DNA of 64,000 bases from the NCBI GenBank assembly GCA_965220485.1, contig OZ244832.1:2232001-2296000 (forward strand). Reading direction: 5' to 3'. The DNA comes from Aldehydirespirator sp965220485 (lineage in GTDB: Bacteria; Actinomycetota; Acidimicrobiia; Acidimicrobiales; Aldehydirespiratoraceae). The translations under genes and the position numbers were made by a program. Under the pieces are notes generated by a model, which made no database searches, had not been told where the DNA came from, and saw nothing but the letters and a program-made list of their open reading frames with translations. Shown here in pieces: positions 10,015 through 18,867 of this stretch (position 1 is the stretch's first letter; the number at the start of each line of letters is the position of its first letter).

Positions 10015-13000
10015 ATGACCGCACTATTCACAGTGATCGGCGCTGGGCTGGGTGCCCTGGCGGGCGGACTGGCCGGGCTGCTGGCCGGAGCAGCCATCGG
10101 CTTGCTGCTGGGCCAGCAACTGGATCTGCGCAAGCGGCTCAAGAAGGTCGAGGAGACCCAGACCCGGGTCGGGGAGATGCAGTCCTGGGCCGCCGAGATG
10201 AAGGTTTGGGCCCAGCAGACCCACGCCTGGCTCATGAGACTCGGACCCGCCGCGCCGTCGGCCGGGGTGCAGCCGGATGTGGCCGCACAGCCCGACGCGG
10301 CGGCAGAGCCGGGCGTGGTTGTGGAGCCCGACGTGGCGACAGGACCCGACGCGGCGGCAGAGCCGGGCGTGGTTGTGGAGCCCGACGTGGAGCCCGACGC
10401 GGCGGCAGAGCCGGGCGTGGTTGTGGAGCCCGACGTGGAGCCCGACGCGGCGGCAGAGCCGGGCGTGGTTGTGGAGCCCGCAGTGGAGCCCGACGAGGAG
10501 CCGGAACCTGCCGGCGGGGTTGCGCCGGTTGTGAGGCCCATCGCCTCCGAACCGGGAGCCGAGGTGCGAGCAGCCGTCCCGAGTCTGGCGACGACCGCTC
10601 CCCCAGGTCCCTCCACCCGGGCGCCTCAAACCCGCGACCCGGCAGCGCCCAGCCCTCCGGCGCCCGGTCGCGCAGTCGGCAGGGAGCAGCCCTCCGATCC
10701 GATCTCGTGGCTCGTCAACTGGATCAAGGAATGGGTGACGACCGGCAACGCTCCCGTCAAGGTGGGGGTGCTGGTCTCGCTCGTCGGTGTGGGGCTGCTG
10801 CTTCGGGAGGCCCACCGGCGAGGCATCATCGAGCTGACGATCGAGGTGCGCCTGGTGGCGGCGACCGTGTTCGGCCTGGTGCTGCTGGCCATCGGCTGGC
10901 TCCAGCGCCGGAGACGCCCGGTCTACGGCCTCAGCCTCCAGGGCGGCGGAATCGCCGTGCTGTACGTCACCACGTATGCCGCCTTCGCCGTGTACGACGT
11001 CCTGCCGGCCGTGCCCGCGGCGTCGGCGGTGGTGGTCGTCACCGTCGGCGCGGGAGTGCTGTCTGTGCTTCAGGACTCGCGGCCGCTGGCCGTCCTGGGA
11101 ATCATCGGCGGGTTCCTGGCGCCGGTGCTGACGTACTCGCGGCCCGAGGACCATGTCTACGTCTTCAGCTTCTTCTTGGTGCTGAACGCGGCGATCTTGG
11201 GGGTGGCCTGGTTCAAGATCTGGCCCGAGCTCAACCTTCTGGGGTTCGGCTTCACGTTCGGCCTCACCGCGTTCTGGCTGGCGAACCGTCACGAGCAGGA
11301 CGAGTGGGTGTCCACGCAGCCCTTCATCGCGTTGTTCGTGCTGATGTACGTGGGGATGCCGGCCCTGTTCGCCGTGCGTGAGGCTCCCGTCCTCAAGGGC
11401 GCGTTCGACGGGTCCGGGGCCCCGGGCGTCCCGTTGGTGAGCGAGGCCTGGACGGCGCCGCTGGTGTTCGGCGCGCCGTTCATCGGACTTGGTCTGCAGC
11501 AACTGGCGATCGGCCACACGGAGTACGGCCTGGCCATCAGCGCCGCCTCGCTCGCGGTGATCCAGGGCGCGCTGGCAATGGCCGCTCGCAGGATGGGCGT
11601 CGACCGCCGCCAGTTGACGGAGGCCTACGCCGGGCTCGGCGTGGCATTCAGCGCCATCGCGGTTCCGCTCGCGCTGGACACCTACTTCACGTCGACGGTC
11701 TGGGCGGTGCAGGGCCTGCTGCTGATGTGGCTGGGCTGCAGGCGGGACCGCCTGCTCGCCCTGAGCGGGGGCGCTCTGCTGCAGGTGCTGGCTGCGTTCT
11801 CCTTCGCCGGGCACCTGGAGGACTCCCTCCCCTATCCGACGGACACAGCGCCCATCGCCAACCAGCACCTCCTGGGCGCGCTCCTGGTCGCCGTGGCCGG
11901 CTTGGTGTCGGGATGGCTGCTCAACCGCAGGCCCCAGCGCGACGAACTCGATCGGGCCTTCGTCTGGCTGGCGCTGGGCTGGGGAACCGCTTGGTGGCTG
12001 GCGGGCGGGCTCATGGAGATCGTCCAGCACCTGGCCGACAGCGACGAGCTGTCGGCGTCGCTCGTGTTCGTCGTGGGTTCTCTCGCGGCGGCGTCGCTGG
12101 CGTCTCGCCGGCTCGGGTGGCCGCAGCTCGCGGCTGTGGGGCTTCTGATCCTGCCGACTCTGGTGGCCGTGCTGTTGGTGTCACTGCCAACCCAGTCCCA
12201 TCCCCTCGACCTGTGGGGGTGGGCCGCCTGGCCCGTCGCGTTCGTCGCCTACTACGTGTTCGTGCGCCGGCGAGAGGACTCGTTCCCCCGGCTGTCGCCA
12301 CTGCTGCACGCCGGCGGGTACTGGACGCTGGCGACGTTGGTCGCGATCGAGGTGTACTGGCAGGTCGACGGAGTGTCCGAGGGCGTGTGGCCGCTGGCTG
12401 CGACAACCGCCGCAGTCCTGGCGCTGGTGAGCGCGACGATGGCGGGGCGCTGGCTGGCGTGGCCGCTGGGAACGCACTGGCGGACGTACACGCTCGCCTG
12501 CACCGGCCCGATTCTGGCGGTGCTGGCCGTGGTGGTGCTCGGTGCGGCCGTCGTCTCCGATGGCGACGCGCCGCCGCTGCTGTACTTGCCCGTGCTGAAC
12601 CCCGTGGCCGTCCTTGTCGGGCTGCACTTGGCGGCGTTGCTCGCCTGGAGGAAGCTCGCCGAGGCGCAGTCGGACCATCCGTTCCAAGATCTGGTCGATG
12701 CTCGCTGGACGCCGCCGCTGGCCGTGCTGGGGGTGGTCCTCGCCACCACGGAGACGGCCCGGACCGTGAGCCACTGGCTGGACGTGCCATGGGATCTCGA
12801 GTCGCTGTGGGATTCCACCGAGCTGCAGGCGTCGGTGTCGATCCTGTGGGCGGTGATCGCCCTGTCGGGGATGGTGGCCGGCGTGCGCATGGCCCGCCGC
12901 GCCGTGTGGGTGGCGGGCGCGTCGTGGATGGCAGTGGTGGTGGCCAAGCTGTTCGTAGTCGATCTCAGCAGCCTGACCGCGCTGGGCCGAGTGGTGTCGT

Positions 13001-13092
13001 TCATCGCGGTGGGTGTCCTGCTGCTGATCGTCGGCTACCTGGCGCCAGTGCCTCCGGCCGCATCCGACGAGCCCGAGGAGGGTGCCGGCTAG
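10015..13092 (+). CDS. DUF2339 multi-pass membrane protein
   Basis: 1025 residues. The first 40 are a glycine-rich hydrophobic helix (GALAGGLAGLLAGAAIGLLL), followed by a short coiled coil of about 30 residues, a Pro/Glu/Ala/Val linker with four 16-residue repeats, and then about 25 hydrophobic segments to the end. This order (N-terminal helix, coiled coil, disordered linker, long polytopic region with VSLVGVGLLLREA near its start) matches DUF2339 proteins of unknown function. I chose the ATG at 10015 because the upstream in-frame extension overlaps the aldehyde dehydrogenase gene in a non-coding frame. Inner-membrane location; the role is unknown. Confidence 0.85.
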   Translation: MTALFTVIGAGLGALAGGLAGLLAGAAIGLLLGQQLDLRKRLKKVEETQTRVGEMQSWAAEMKVWAQQTHAWLMRLGPAAPSAGVQPDVAAQPDAAAEPGVVVEPDVATGPDAAAEPGVVVEPDVEPDAAAEPGVVVEPDVEPDAAAEPGVVVEPAVEPDEEPEPAGGVAPVVRPIASEPGAEVRAAVPSLATTAPPGPSTRAPQTRDPAAPSPPAPGRAVGREQPSDPISWLVNWIKEWVTTGNAPVKVGVLVSLVGVGLLLREAHRRGIIELTIEVRLVAATVFGLVLLAIGWLQRRRRPVYGLSLQGGGIAVLYVTTYAAFAVYDVLPAVPAASAVVVVTVGAGVLSVLQDSRPLAVLGIIGGFLAPVLTYSRPEDHVYVFSFFLVLNAAILGVAWFKIWPELNLLGFGFTFGLTAFWLANRHEQDEWVSTQPFIALFVLMYVGMPALFAVREAPVLKGAFDGSGAPGVPLVSEAWTAPLVFGAPFIGLGLQQLAIGHTEYGLAISAASLAVIQGALAMAARRMGVDRRQLTEAYAGLGVAFSAIAVPLALDTYFTSTVWAVQGLLLMWLGCRRDRLLALSGGALLQVLAAFSFAGHLEDSLPYPTDTAPIANQHLLGALLVAVAGLVSGWLLNRRPQRDELDRAFVWLALGWGTAWWLAGGLMEIVQHLADSDELSASLVFVVGSLAAASLASRRLGWPQLAAVGLLILPTLVAVLLVSLPTQSHPLDLWGWAAWPVAFVAYYVFVRRREDSFPRLSPLLHAGGYWTLATLVAIEVYWQVDGVSEGVWPLAATTAAVLALVSATMAGRWLAWPLGTHWRTYTLACTGPILAVLAVVVLGAAVVSDGDAPPLLYLPVLNPVAVLVGLHLAALLAWRKLAEAQSDHPFQDLVDARWTPPLAVLGVVLATTETARTVSHWLDVPWDLESLWDSTELQASVSILWAVIALSGMVAGVRMARRAVWVAGASWMAVVVAKLFVVDLSSLTALGRVVSFIAVGVLLLIVGYLAPVPPAASDEPEEGAG
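10291..10488 (+). repeat. Four 48-54-base units in the DUF2339 linker
   Basis: Units begin at 10291, 10345, 10393 and 10441 and encode PDAAAEPGVVVEPDVE with small end variation. The spacing of 54, 48 and 48 bases keeps the frame. It is a length-variable disordered linker between the membrane anchor and the polytopic domain. Confidence 0.9.
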
Positions 13093-13178
13093 CGGCGGCA
13101 CCACAACCCCGAGCCACTAATCCCGTCCAATTCGAGGGGGGTCACCGACAACCCCGACAACCCGCCCCCGCGTCGCTG

Positions 13179-14564
13179 TTACCGGTCGTAGCGGTGCGGC
13201 GGAGCGTGCCCGGAGCGCTGCTTGCACTGGACCCCGCTGCGCACCCCTATGTGACTGCAACGCGTGACGCGCGGCGCATTTGGCAGCTCGGGTGCCGACA
13301 GGGCCAGCGTCTCAGCGCGGAATCGGGCGAGAAGGTCGGGCGCGGCGCGCTCGACGCCCGCAGCGTGCAGCGCCCAGCAGTTGTTGAGCAGACTGCTCCG
13401 CTGGTCCACGATCTGGAGCATCGCGGGCAACTCGAACACCGTTCGGCCCGTGTCTTCGTCGGCTGACTCAGCGACCACGCCGCTGTTGACGAGTTTTCGC
13501 AATCCGCGCCTGAGTGATCCCGCGGAGCGTTCGGTCCTCTGCTCCAAGTACTCGACCGTGACGGCCGGCATCGTGGACATCTCGGCTAAAGCCGCTGCCG
13601 CGGCCGAGTGGGAGCGCAGCCTGAGGTCATCCCATCCGCGATGCATGTCCGCGATGGACTCAGCAATGACCTCTGTGTAGTCGCAGGCAATCATGACTGC
13701 CTCTGCGATGTGGGCGATCGCAACCTCAGCCGTGGCGGCGCGCACCTCCGTGTCGCTGGCGCCGATGTAGGTTTGATAGGGGCGCAGCGATTGCAAATAC
13801 TTGTGCTTCCGCTCAGCTATAGCCGCCGACAGCGGCACCGGCACCGACCCGGGAAGGCTGCGCTGGACCACGCAGTGCATCAGCGCCCGACCGACCCGCC
13901 CGTTGCCGTCTAGGAACGGATGGATCGTTTCGAACTGCAGATGGGCGATCGCTGCCCTCGCCAGCGGATGTGTCCAACTCGGTGCCGAGACATATCCCAT
14001 GAGGTCTTCGATCAGCGGGCCTACGAACTCATGTGGCGCAGGCACATAGTGCGCCCGAGCCGGAGACCGCATGTCAGGGGAACCCACCCAGACCTCTCGA
14101 TCTCGGAACCGACCTGGTTCAAAATGCTGGTCGGTGCCCTCGAACAGACGGCGGTGCATCTCCTCAATGTCTGCGGCGGCGACGGGGCCCGCCTGCCGAC
14201 GCCCGACCTCGATCGCATGGACGTTCAATCTGACGGCCCCCAGCGCCTGCCTGTCGCGCGCTTGACGGCCGGGGTCGCGATGCCCGCGCAGCGACTCCAG
14301 CAAGCTCAAGGAGCGCAGGGTCGTGGATATCCCCTCGACATCGCTCGACGCGATCCCCTCGGATCGGTTGAGGCACCATTGCAGCGCCAGCGAAGGCGCC
14401 AGTCGCTGCTGCAGCACCCTGAGCCGCTCAGCAGCGGTCTCCACCCGCTGCACAGTCGATTCATCAGGATGCATCTTCCAGTCGCTGATGCCGTGGGGGA
14501 CGAACGCCTCGTAGGGTTCAGGGCCGAGCAATCCGTTGTAGATCCGACTTACGAGCCTCCCCAC
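13179..14564 (-). CDS. Fic-domain AMP-transferase-like protein with N-terminal inhibitory helix and C-terminal wHTH
   Basis: 461 residues. The Fic motif HPFLDGNGRVGR (about 215-226) has all key residues: catalytic His, acidic Asp, phosphate-binding Gly-Asn-Gly and Arg. The N-terminal part carries SSDVEG near residue 73-78, matching the (S/T)xxxE(G/N) inhibitory motif of class II Fic proteins, which self-inhibit by blocking the ATP gamma-phosphate site. The C-terminal part (about 330-400) looks like a winged helix-turn-helix. The enzyme would AMPylate a target protein. I chose the GTG at 14564; an upstream in-frame extension is encoded by a three-copy repeat and is unlikely to be protein. It lies divergent from the cysteine desulfurase gene and may be a stand-alone regulator or a toxin-like defence component. 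Confidence 0.88.
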   Translation of the reverse strand: MGRLVSRIYNGLLGPEPYEAFVPHGISDWKMHPDESTVQRVETAAERLRVLQQRLAPSLALQWCLNRSEGIASSDVEGISTTLRSLSLLESLRGHRDPGRQARDRQALGAVRLNVHAIEVGRRQAGPVAAADIEEMHRRLFEGTDQHFEPGRFRDREVWVGSPDMRSPARAHYVPAPHEFVGPLIEDLMGYVSAPSWTHPLARAAIAHLQFETIHPFLDGNGRVGRALMHCVVQRSLPGSVPVPLSAAIAERKHKYLQSLRPYQTYIGASDTEVRAATAEVAIAHIAEAVMIACDYTEVIAESIADMHRGWDDLRLRSHSAAAAALAEMSTMPAVTVEYLEQRTERSAGSLRRGLRKLVNSGVVAESADEDTGRTVFELPAMLQIVDQRSSLLNNCWALHAAGVERAAPDLLARFRAETLALSAPELPNAPRVTRCSHIGVRSGVQCKQRSGHAPPHRYDR

Positions 14565-14582
14565 AGCGCAAACCCTACCACA

Positions 14583-14685
14583 TATTGCATCTACGGGCAC
14601 TTTCTGGCATAAAGTGCACGCGCTATTGCATCCGCGGGCACTTTCGAGGCGAAGCGCACGCACTATTGCATCCGCGGGCACTTTC
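14583..14685. repeat. Three regularly spaced direct repeats between fic and sspA
   Basis: A 22-base unit recurs at 14583-14604, 14624-14645 and 14664-14685. The last two are identical; the first differs at two positions. The core is TATTGCATCCGCGGGCACTT. Spacing is 41 and 40 bases, close to four helical turns, which suits an operator for a DNA-binding protein such as the Fic winged helix (inference). On the minus strand they lie directly upstream of the fic start. Short stretches between copies (GCGCACG and GTGCACG) also resemble each other. Confidence 0.85.
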
Positions 14686-14906
14686 GTCGCTCCTGCCGAG
14701 GCGTAGATGCGATGACCGGGGACGTTGTCGCATGCCTGAGCCCAGCCGAAGGCGTCGGAGCCGGTGCTGCTCCGCGCCTCGACTCAGACCCGGGGGTAGC
14801 GTCGGCTCGGGATTCGGATTCAACGGCGGGGAGGGTCTGTGGAGTCCAGGGACGACTTGCTGAGCGCCTCCCGTGCGGTTCGGCTAGCGACAGCACCGGA
14901 GACGCA

Positions 14907-16055
14907 ATGACGGAGGTGTACCTCGACTACAACGCCTCGGCGCCGCTCGATCCCAGGGTGTTCGAGGCGATGGCGCCGGTGCTGTCGGGCGAGGTGGGCA
15001 ACGCCTCTTCGGTGCACCGATTCGGGCGCCGGCAGGCCGCCGCAGTCGACGAGGCCCGCGAGCATGTTGCGGCGCTGGTGGGCGGACGGCCGGGAGGGGT
15101 CGTGTTCACGTCGGGCGCGACTGAGGCCAACAACCTGGCCCTGCGAGGCGTGGTGGAGGCCGCTCTCGAGGAACGGAGGCGGATGCTGGTGTCGGCGGTG
15201 GAGCACGCTTCCGTGGCCCGCACGGCACGGTGGCTGGCCGACTGCGGCCTAGCGAAGCTAGACGTGATCGGGGTGACCGCAGGCGGCTTCGTGACGCCAG
15301 ACGCCGTGGAGGGTCTGGTCGAAGATGACGTGGTGCTGGTGTCGGTGATGGCAGCCAACAGCGAGACTGGCGTGCTCAACCGGGTGGACGAGATCGCTGA
15401 GCGGGTCCGGGCCACAGCGGCGCTGTTCCACTGCGACGCCACCCAGATGGCGGGCCGCATGGCTTTCGACATGGAGGCATTGGGAGTGGACTTCGTGTCG
15501 GTAAGCGGCCACAAGATCTGCGGCCCGGGCGGGGTCGGCGCTCTCGTCGGCACCCGTCATGCCTTGGCGCGGCTGGCGCCGCTGATCCACGGCGGCGGTC
15601 ACGAGCGACGCCTGCGATCGGGCTCGCTGAATGTGGCTGGGATCGTCGGCCTTGGCGCCGCGGCCCGCATCGCCACCGACGAGCGGGAGTCGGAGTCCGC
15701 CAGAGTGGAGGTCCTGCGCGACCGCTTGGTGACCGAGCTAGAGGCAAGACTCACGGGCGTGCACCAGAACGGTGACCAGTCGAGGCGGCTGCCCAACACG
15801 GCCAGCATCCGTTTCGAGGGCGCCGACGCCGAGGCGGTCATGTCCAACATGGACCCCGTCGCCGTGTCCACCGGCAGCGCCTGCAGCGCCGGATCGATCG
15901 AGCCGTCGGAGGTGCTTGTGGCCATGGGCCTGTCCCGCGACGCGGCCTTCGAGTCGGTGCGCTTCAGCCTGGGCCGCTTCACCACACCGAAGGACATCGA
16001 CACCGCCATTGACAGCGCCGTCACCGCCGTAGGGCGCGTCCGCGCGATGACCTGA
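14907..16055 (+). CDS. sspA: Cysteine desulfurase, SspA/DndA-like sulfur donor
   Basis: 382 residues, NifS/IscS fold-type I PLP enzyme that removes sulfur from cysteine and holds it as a persulfide. The start is MTEVYLDYNASAPLDP. The PLP lysine is K203 in SGHKICGPGG, the cofactor-stacking histidine is in VEHASVAR, and the persulfide cysteine is C326 in STGSACSAGS. GGAG five bases upstream supports the ATG at 14907. In phosphorothioation systems a dedicated desulfurase (DndA or SspA) feeds sulfur to DndC or SspD. Here it is separated from the sspBCD-like genes by about 2.8 kb of opposite-strand genes, and no Fe-S scaffold gene is adjacent. The link to the DNA system is inferred from neighbourhood; a housekeeping role is the alternative. 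Confidence 0.8.
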   Translation: MTEVYLDYNASAPLDPRVFEAMAPVLSGEVGNASSVHRFGRRQAAAVDEAREHVAALVGGRPGGVVFTSGATEANNLALRGVVEAALEERRRMLVSAVEHASVARTARWLADCGLAKLDVIGVTAGGFVTPDAVEGLVEDDVVLVSVMAANSETGVLNRVDEIAERVRATAALFHCDATQMAGRMAFDMEALGVDFVSVSGHKICGPGGVGALVGTRHALARLAPLIHGGGHERRLRSGSLNVAGIVGLGAAARIATDERESESARVEVLRDRLVTELEARLTGVHQNGDQSRRLPNTASIRFEGADAEAVMSNMDPVAVSTGSACSAGSIEPSEVLVAMGLSRDAAFESVRFSLGRFTTPKDIDTAIDSAVTAVGRVRAMT

Positions 16056-16091
16056 TCAACTGAGGCCGAATTCGCCGAGTTGTACGAGCAG

Positions 16092-16271
16092 CTAAGAAGA
16101 CTCGGGAGGAGCAGACGGGAATGCGAGCCTGACGACGCGCTCGTGATCTGCCTCGTCGTAGGCCTCAGCCATTCGGTGCAGCTTCTGGCGGTCCTCCTCG
16201 GTTGGAACGAACGCCCGCGCTATGCCGAAGGCGGCTGCTCCGCTGATGCCCCTGCGCTCTCGGACTCCGTT
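16092..16271 (-). other. Coding-like fragment overlapping the end of the next gene
   Basis: On the minus strand a frame shifted relative to the 429-residue gene reads GISGAAAFGIARAFVPTEED and continues to a stop at 16092 with strong G/C third-position bias. I see no plausible start of its own. It may be the 3' remnant of another gene, or the true C-terminus of the upstream gene after a frameshift near 16260. No family recognised. Confidence 0.35.
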
Positions 16272-17509
16272 TCGGGGTGGCGTTCGAGGCGTGGCGCCGC
16301 TGGTGTGACGGCTCGGAGGTTCTGGAGAACGTCACCGTAGAAGACCGTCACAGCATCGAGGATCCCGTCGATGAAGCCGGGCTTGCGGGTGGTGCGGCGG
16401 CCTTGCCCCATCTCGGAGCGCCTCAGCACACGGAACCGGACCGGATCCTTCCGGGACTCACCGAGCCCGGCCTTCGGGTCTTGGAGCAACTGTTCCAGCG
16501 TCGCAACGACAGGGGCTCGGGCTCCTCGGGCGTACGTCTCGATGATCAGCGACCCCTCGGTATCGCGCAGTTGCCTGGTGAGCCAGGTGACGCGAGCCCT
16601 CGCACCGCGGTCTCGGGGAGCGTCGAACACGGCGCTCGTCGTGACAAGGCGGGCCCGCAAGTCGGCGCTGATGGATACGTCGGCGATCGTGTCGGGCACA
16701 CGGAGGGTCCCGGCAAGGGTGCCGTCGTCGCAGACAGACTCGACAAAGGCGCGGTTGCGTTGTTGAACGTCGTCGCGATGCGCCCTCGGTATGACCTCCT
16801 GCGCTTCGGAGCCGATCTCGACGCCCAGCTTCAGCGCCGCGTACCTCAGAAGCTGGTCCCAACGCTGACAGACCTCGACAACGGCGCTGTCCTTCCGGTC
16901 GAGGGTCCCCTCCCGTGCGCCGTCTCGCACCGCCGTCCAGTTGGCGCCCATGTCGGAGAACGCCAATGCGCCCGAGTTCGGATGCTCGAGGTACCGGATC
17001 AACTCGTTGAGGATCCATGCCTGCTCCGGGTCGTCCACACCGCGGTGCGTGTGCTCGTTGACCGCCTCGGCGAGGATCATCGTCCACGACATGTGGTGAA
17101 CCTGCACCTTGGAGTTCGACCTCAACCGCAGTCCGTCGGTCGGATGAACACCGGGCGACGGTGCGATCTCGTTGGAGATCGTGATCACACAATCGTGGTC
17201 ATGCAGGCGAGCGATCTCGATATACGCGTTGATCTGCTCTGCATCGAGCTTGGCGTCGCCCGTCTTCACCTCCACGAGAGCCTCGAACCAACTCCTGCGT
17301 CCGAACGACACCCGCACGAGGCCGTCAGGCCGAACAGCGCGCCCGTCGGGAGTCTCGTAAGCGACCTCGGTGAAGGCCTCGACCGTCGCCCTGGCGTCGC
17401 GGGTGGCCCCCAACGGCGTGAGCAGCGCCTTCGAGAACGGCCTCACGATCGTCAAGACCGCGAGCAGCGCAGACGTGGCCCGAGCCTCAGCCTCCTTGTT
17501 GCCGGACAT
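16220..17509 (-). CDS. PD-(D/E)XK-like nuclease-fold protein of unknown function
   Basis: 429 residues from an ATG that opens MSGNKEAEARATSALLAVLT. Residues about 55-85 contain RPDGLVRV then FEALVEVKTGDAKLDAEQI, which fits the P-D...(D/E)-x-K catalytic pattern of restriction-type nuclease folds; the following helix (INAYIEIARLHDHDCVITIS) also fits. The remainder has no motif I can name. The same reading frame extends upstream to 17842, but that part is mostly shadow of the opposite strand. The gene is convergent with sspA and sits between sspA and the sspB-like gene, so it may be a defence nuclease. Function and link are inferred. Confidence 0.65.
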   Translation of the reverse strand: MSGNKEAEARATSALLAVLTIVRPFSKALLTPLGATRDARATVEAFTEVAYETPDGRAVRPDGLVRVSFGRRSWFEALVEVKTGDAKLDAEQINAYIEIARLHDHDCVITISNEIAPSPGVHPTDGLRLRSNSKVQVHHMSWTMILAEAVNEHTHRGVDDPEQAWILNELIRYLEHPNSGALAFSDMGANWTAVRDGAREGTLDRKDSAVVEVCQRWDQLLRYAALKLGVEIGSEAQEVIPRAHRDDVQQRNRAFVESVCDDGTLAGTLRVPDTIADVSISADLRARLVTTSAVFDAPRDRGARARVTWLTRQLRDTEGSLIIETYARGARAPVVATLEQLLQDPKAGLGESRKDPVRFRVLRRSEMGQGRRTTRKPGFIDGILDAVTVFYGDVLQNLRAVTPAAPRLERHPETESESAGASAEQPPSA

Positions 17510-17708
17510 CCCCGCCACGGGGATCAGGCGTGCGGGTTGTGCTTCGACTTCCACGGTCTCTCCCCGGTGCAGTCCCAAATGCCCGAGCCACGGTAGCGAG
17601 CCAGCGCTGACTCTCACCAGATCGACGCCGCGTCCCGCGTCCTCAGCGACGCCGAAGCAGCGCAGAGCCCGCATGGTAAGCACGTTGCGAGGGACTAACC
17701 GCAGTGCC

Positions 17709-18038
17709 TGGCGCTGGGCGGAGATCGATGAGCTGCTCGACCGCTTCGCAGCCGAGTATGGCACGGCGCGGTCGGGGGAGGTCTGCGAACTGCTGGCCCG
17801 CGTCGCGGAGACGCCGCTCGATGTCGACTCCGGCCTCTCCATCCCGGGCAGCGCTGTCCGCTACACGGAGAGCCCCGGGGCGCGCGTGGAGTTCATCGTG
17901 ACGCGCACAACTGAGATGAACAGCCTGCGACTTGTCGCGGTGATGCCGAGACCGCCATCCGGATGCGAGATGAGGACCCGGCCCCGCCGGTCACGCGGTG
18001 AGGCGTGCAGATGTTCCGATCACCCGGCCGAGGCCTGA
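17709..18038 (+). pseudogene. Start-less coding fragment, family unknown
   Basis: The plus frame reads WRWAEIDELLDRFAAEYGTA and goes on to about 17990 with strong G/C bias at third positions, as in real genes here. I see no ATG, GTG or TTG with a ribosome-binding site at its beginning. The last part overlaps the end of the DUF2335 gene on the other strand. It may be a gene decayed at its 5' end. On the opposite strand, 17510-17690 separately resembles a fragment of a Schlafen-type ATP-binding regulator (PRNVLTMRAL...AEDAGRGVD). Confidence 0.3.
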
Positions 18039-18415
18039 TCGTTCCCGTTGCGGCGGCCCAGCACGAAGACCGCAACCAGTCCGACAAGATCGACCGACCC
18101 CAGGATGATTCCCGCCGCGTCATGGCCGCTGTCGATCAGCCACGCCGCGCCCGCTAGAACCGACACCGCTACCACGAACCCGGCAATGAGTCCCGCCATC
18201 GACCGCCGCGAGGCGCTTCTGAGCCGCCGCGACTCCATCGAGTGGCGATGCCCCATCTCCGACTCCGCCATCGCCACGATCCGATCAACGAGGTCGGGCC
18301 GGATGCGGTCGTACTCCCCGAGATCGGCGGGCGGCGGAAGCGGCCCCTGGTGAACTATCGCCTGCTGGGCGAACACCACCTCATGATGCGGCGCGCCCTC
18401 GGGATCATCCCGCAT
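18020..18415 (-). CDS. DUF2335 small membrane protein
   Basis: 131 residues. The N-terminal half has the DUF2335 signature GPLPPPADLGEYDRIRPDLV followed by RIVAMAESEMGHRHSME. The C-terminal half is two hydrophobic segments (about 74-92 and 98-118) ending in a basic tail RRNGNDQASAG. Function unknown; the family is common in accessory regions. Its ATG overlaps the end of the upstream small gene by 11 bases, indicating translational coupling in a two-gene unit divergent from the sspB-like genes. Confidence 0.75.
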   Translation of the reverse strand: MRDDPEGAPHHEVVFAQQAIVHQGPLPPPADLGEYDRIRPDLVDRIVAMAESEMGHRHSMESRRLRSASRRSMAGLIAGFVVAVSVLAGAAWLIDSGHDAAGIILGSVDLVGLVAVFVLGRRNGNDQASAG

Positions 18416-18608
18416 TCGCGGAGCGATACCTGCTGTGATGGTCCATCGCCCGGCGCAAGTCGTCGCCCACAGCCCGCCAAACGGCAGCTATCGCTTCGGC
18501 GTCGGCCTCAGCCGGGTTGTCGCTGGTGCGTGGCCGCGGCCCGAGGCTGCCGGTGAAGTCGAAGATAGCCGCCACGCCATCCAGCACGGACGGGTTACGA
18601 GAAGCCAT
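18405..18608 (-). CDS. Small protein upstream of and coupled to DUF2335 gene
   Basis: 67 residues starting MASRNPSVLDGVAAIFDFTG. GAGGAGAAC lies just upstream of the ATG at 18608. A perfect TTGACA (minus strand, 18642-18647) lies further upstream as a possible -35 element, without a convincing -10. The protein is acidic in the middle (NPAEADAEAIAAVW) and ends HHSRYRSANAG. No family recognised. The tight overlap with the DUF2335 gene suggests a two-component small membrane module. Confidence 0.6.
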   Translation of the reverse strand: MASRNPSVLDGVAAIFDFTGSLGPRPRTSDNPAEADAEAIAAVWRAVGDDLRRAMDHHSRYRSANAG

Positions 18609-18867
18609 ACCTCGTTCTCCTCGTCGGTTGGTCAACTCTTGTGTCAACCCTAACCCACCGTCAGCGGCCCGCAACCACCACCGGAGGGAAGGCACCGGTG
18701 ACTGCCGACGGGGAGGAGCAGTTGCTCAGCTTGGACACGGTCGCCGCCAGCGCCTGCTGCACGCGGTCGAGCTCTCGGGGCGCCGGTGGCGTTGGGGCGG
18801 TCGCTCAGCCTGTCGCACGGGTCGGCTACCTTCCTGGCGTGACCGAGGGGACTGCGGGGGCAGGCCG

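Noticed and set aside
14583..14685. Three spaced repeats considered as a CRISPR array
   Set aside because: Units are 22 bases, spacers only about 18-19 and similar to each other, and there is no cas gene.
14690..14906. Possible structured RNA or N-terminal extension upstream of the desulfurase
   Set aside because: In-frame extension is Ser/Gly/Asp-rich and unlike NifS starts; I could not draw a convincing RNA fold.
18641..18867. Small plus-strand open frame upstream of the first DUF4007 copy
   Set aside because: No ribosome-binding site or similarity, and it overlaps the likely promoter region.
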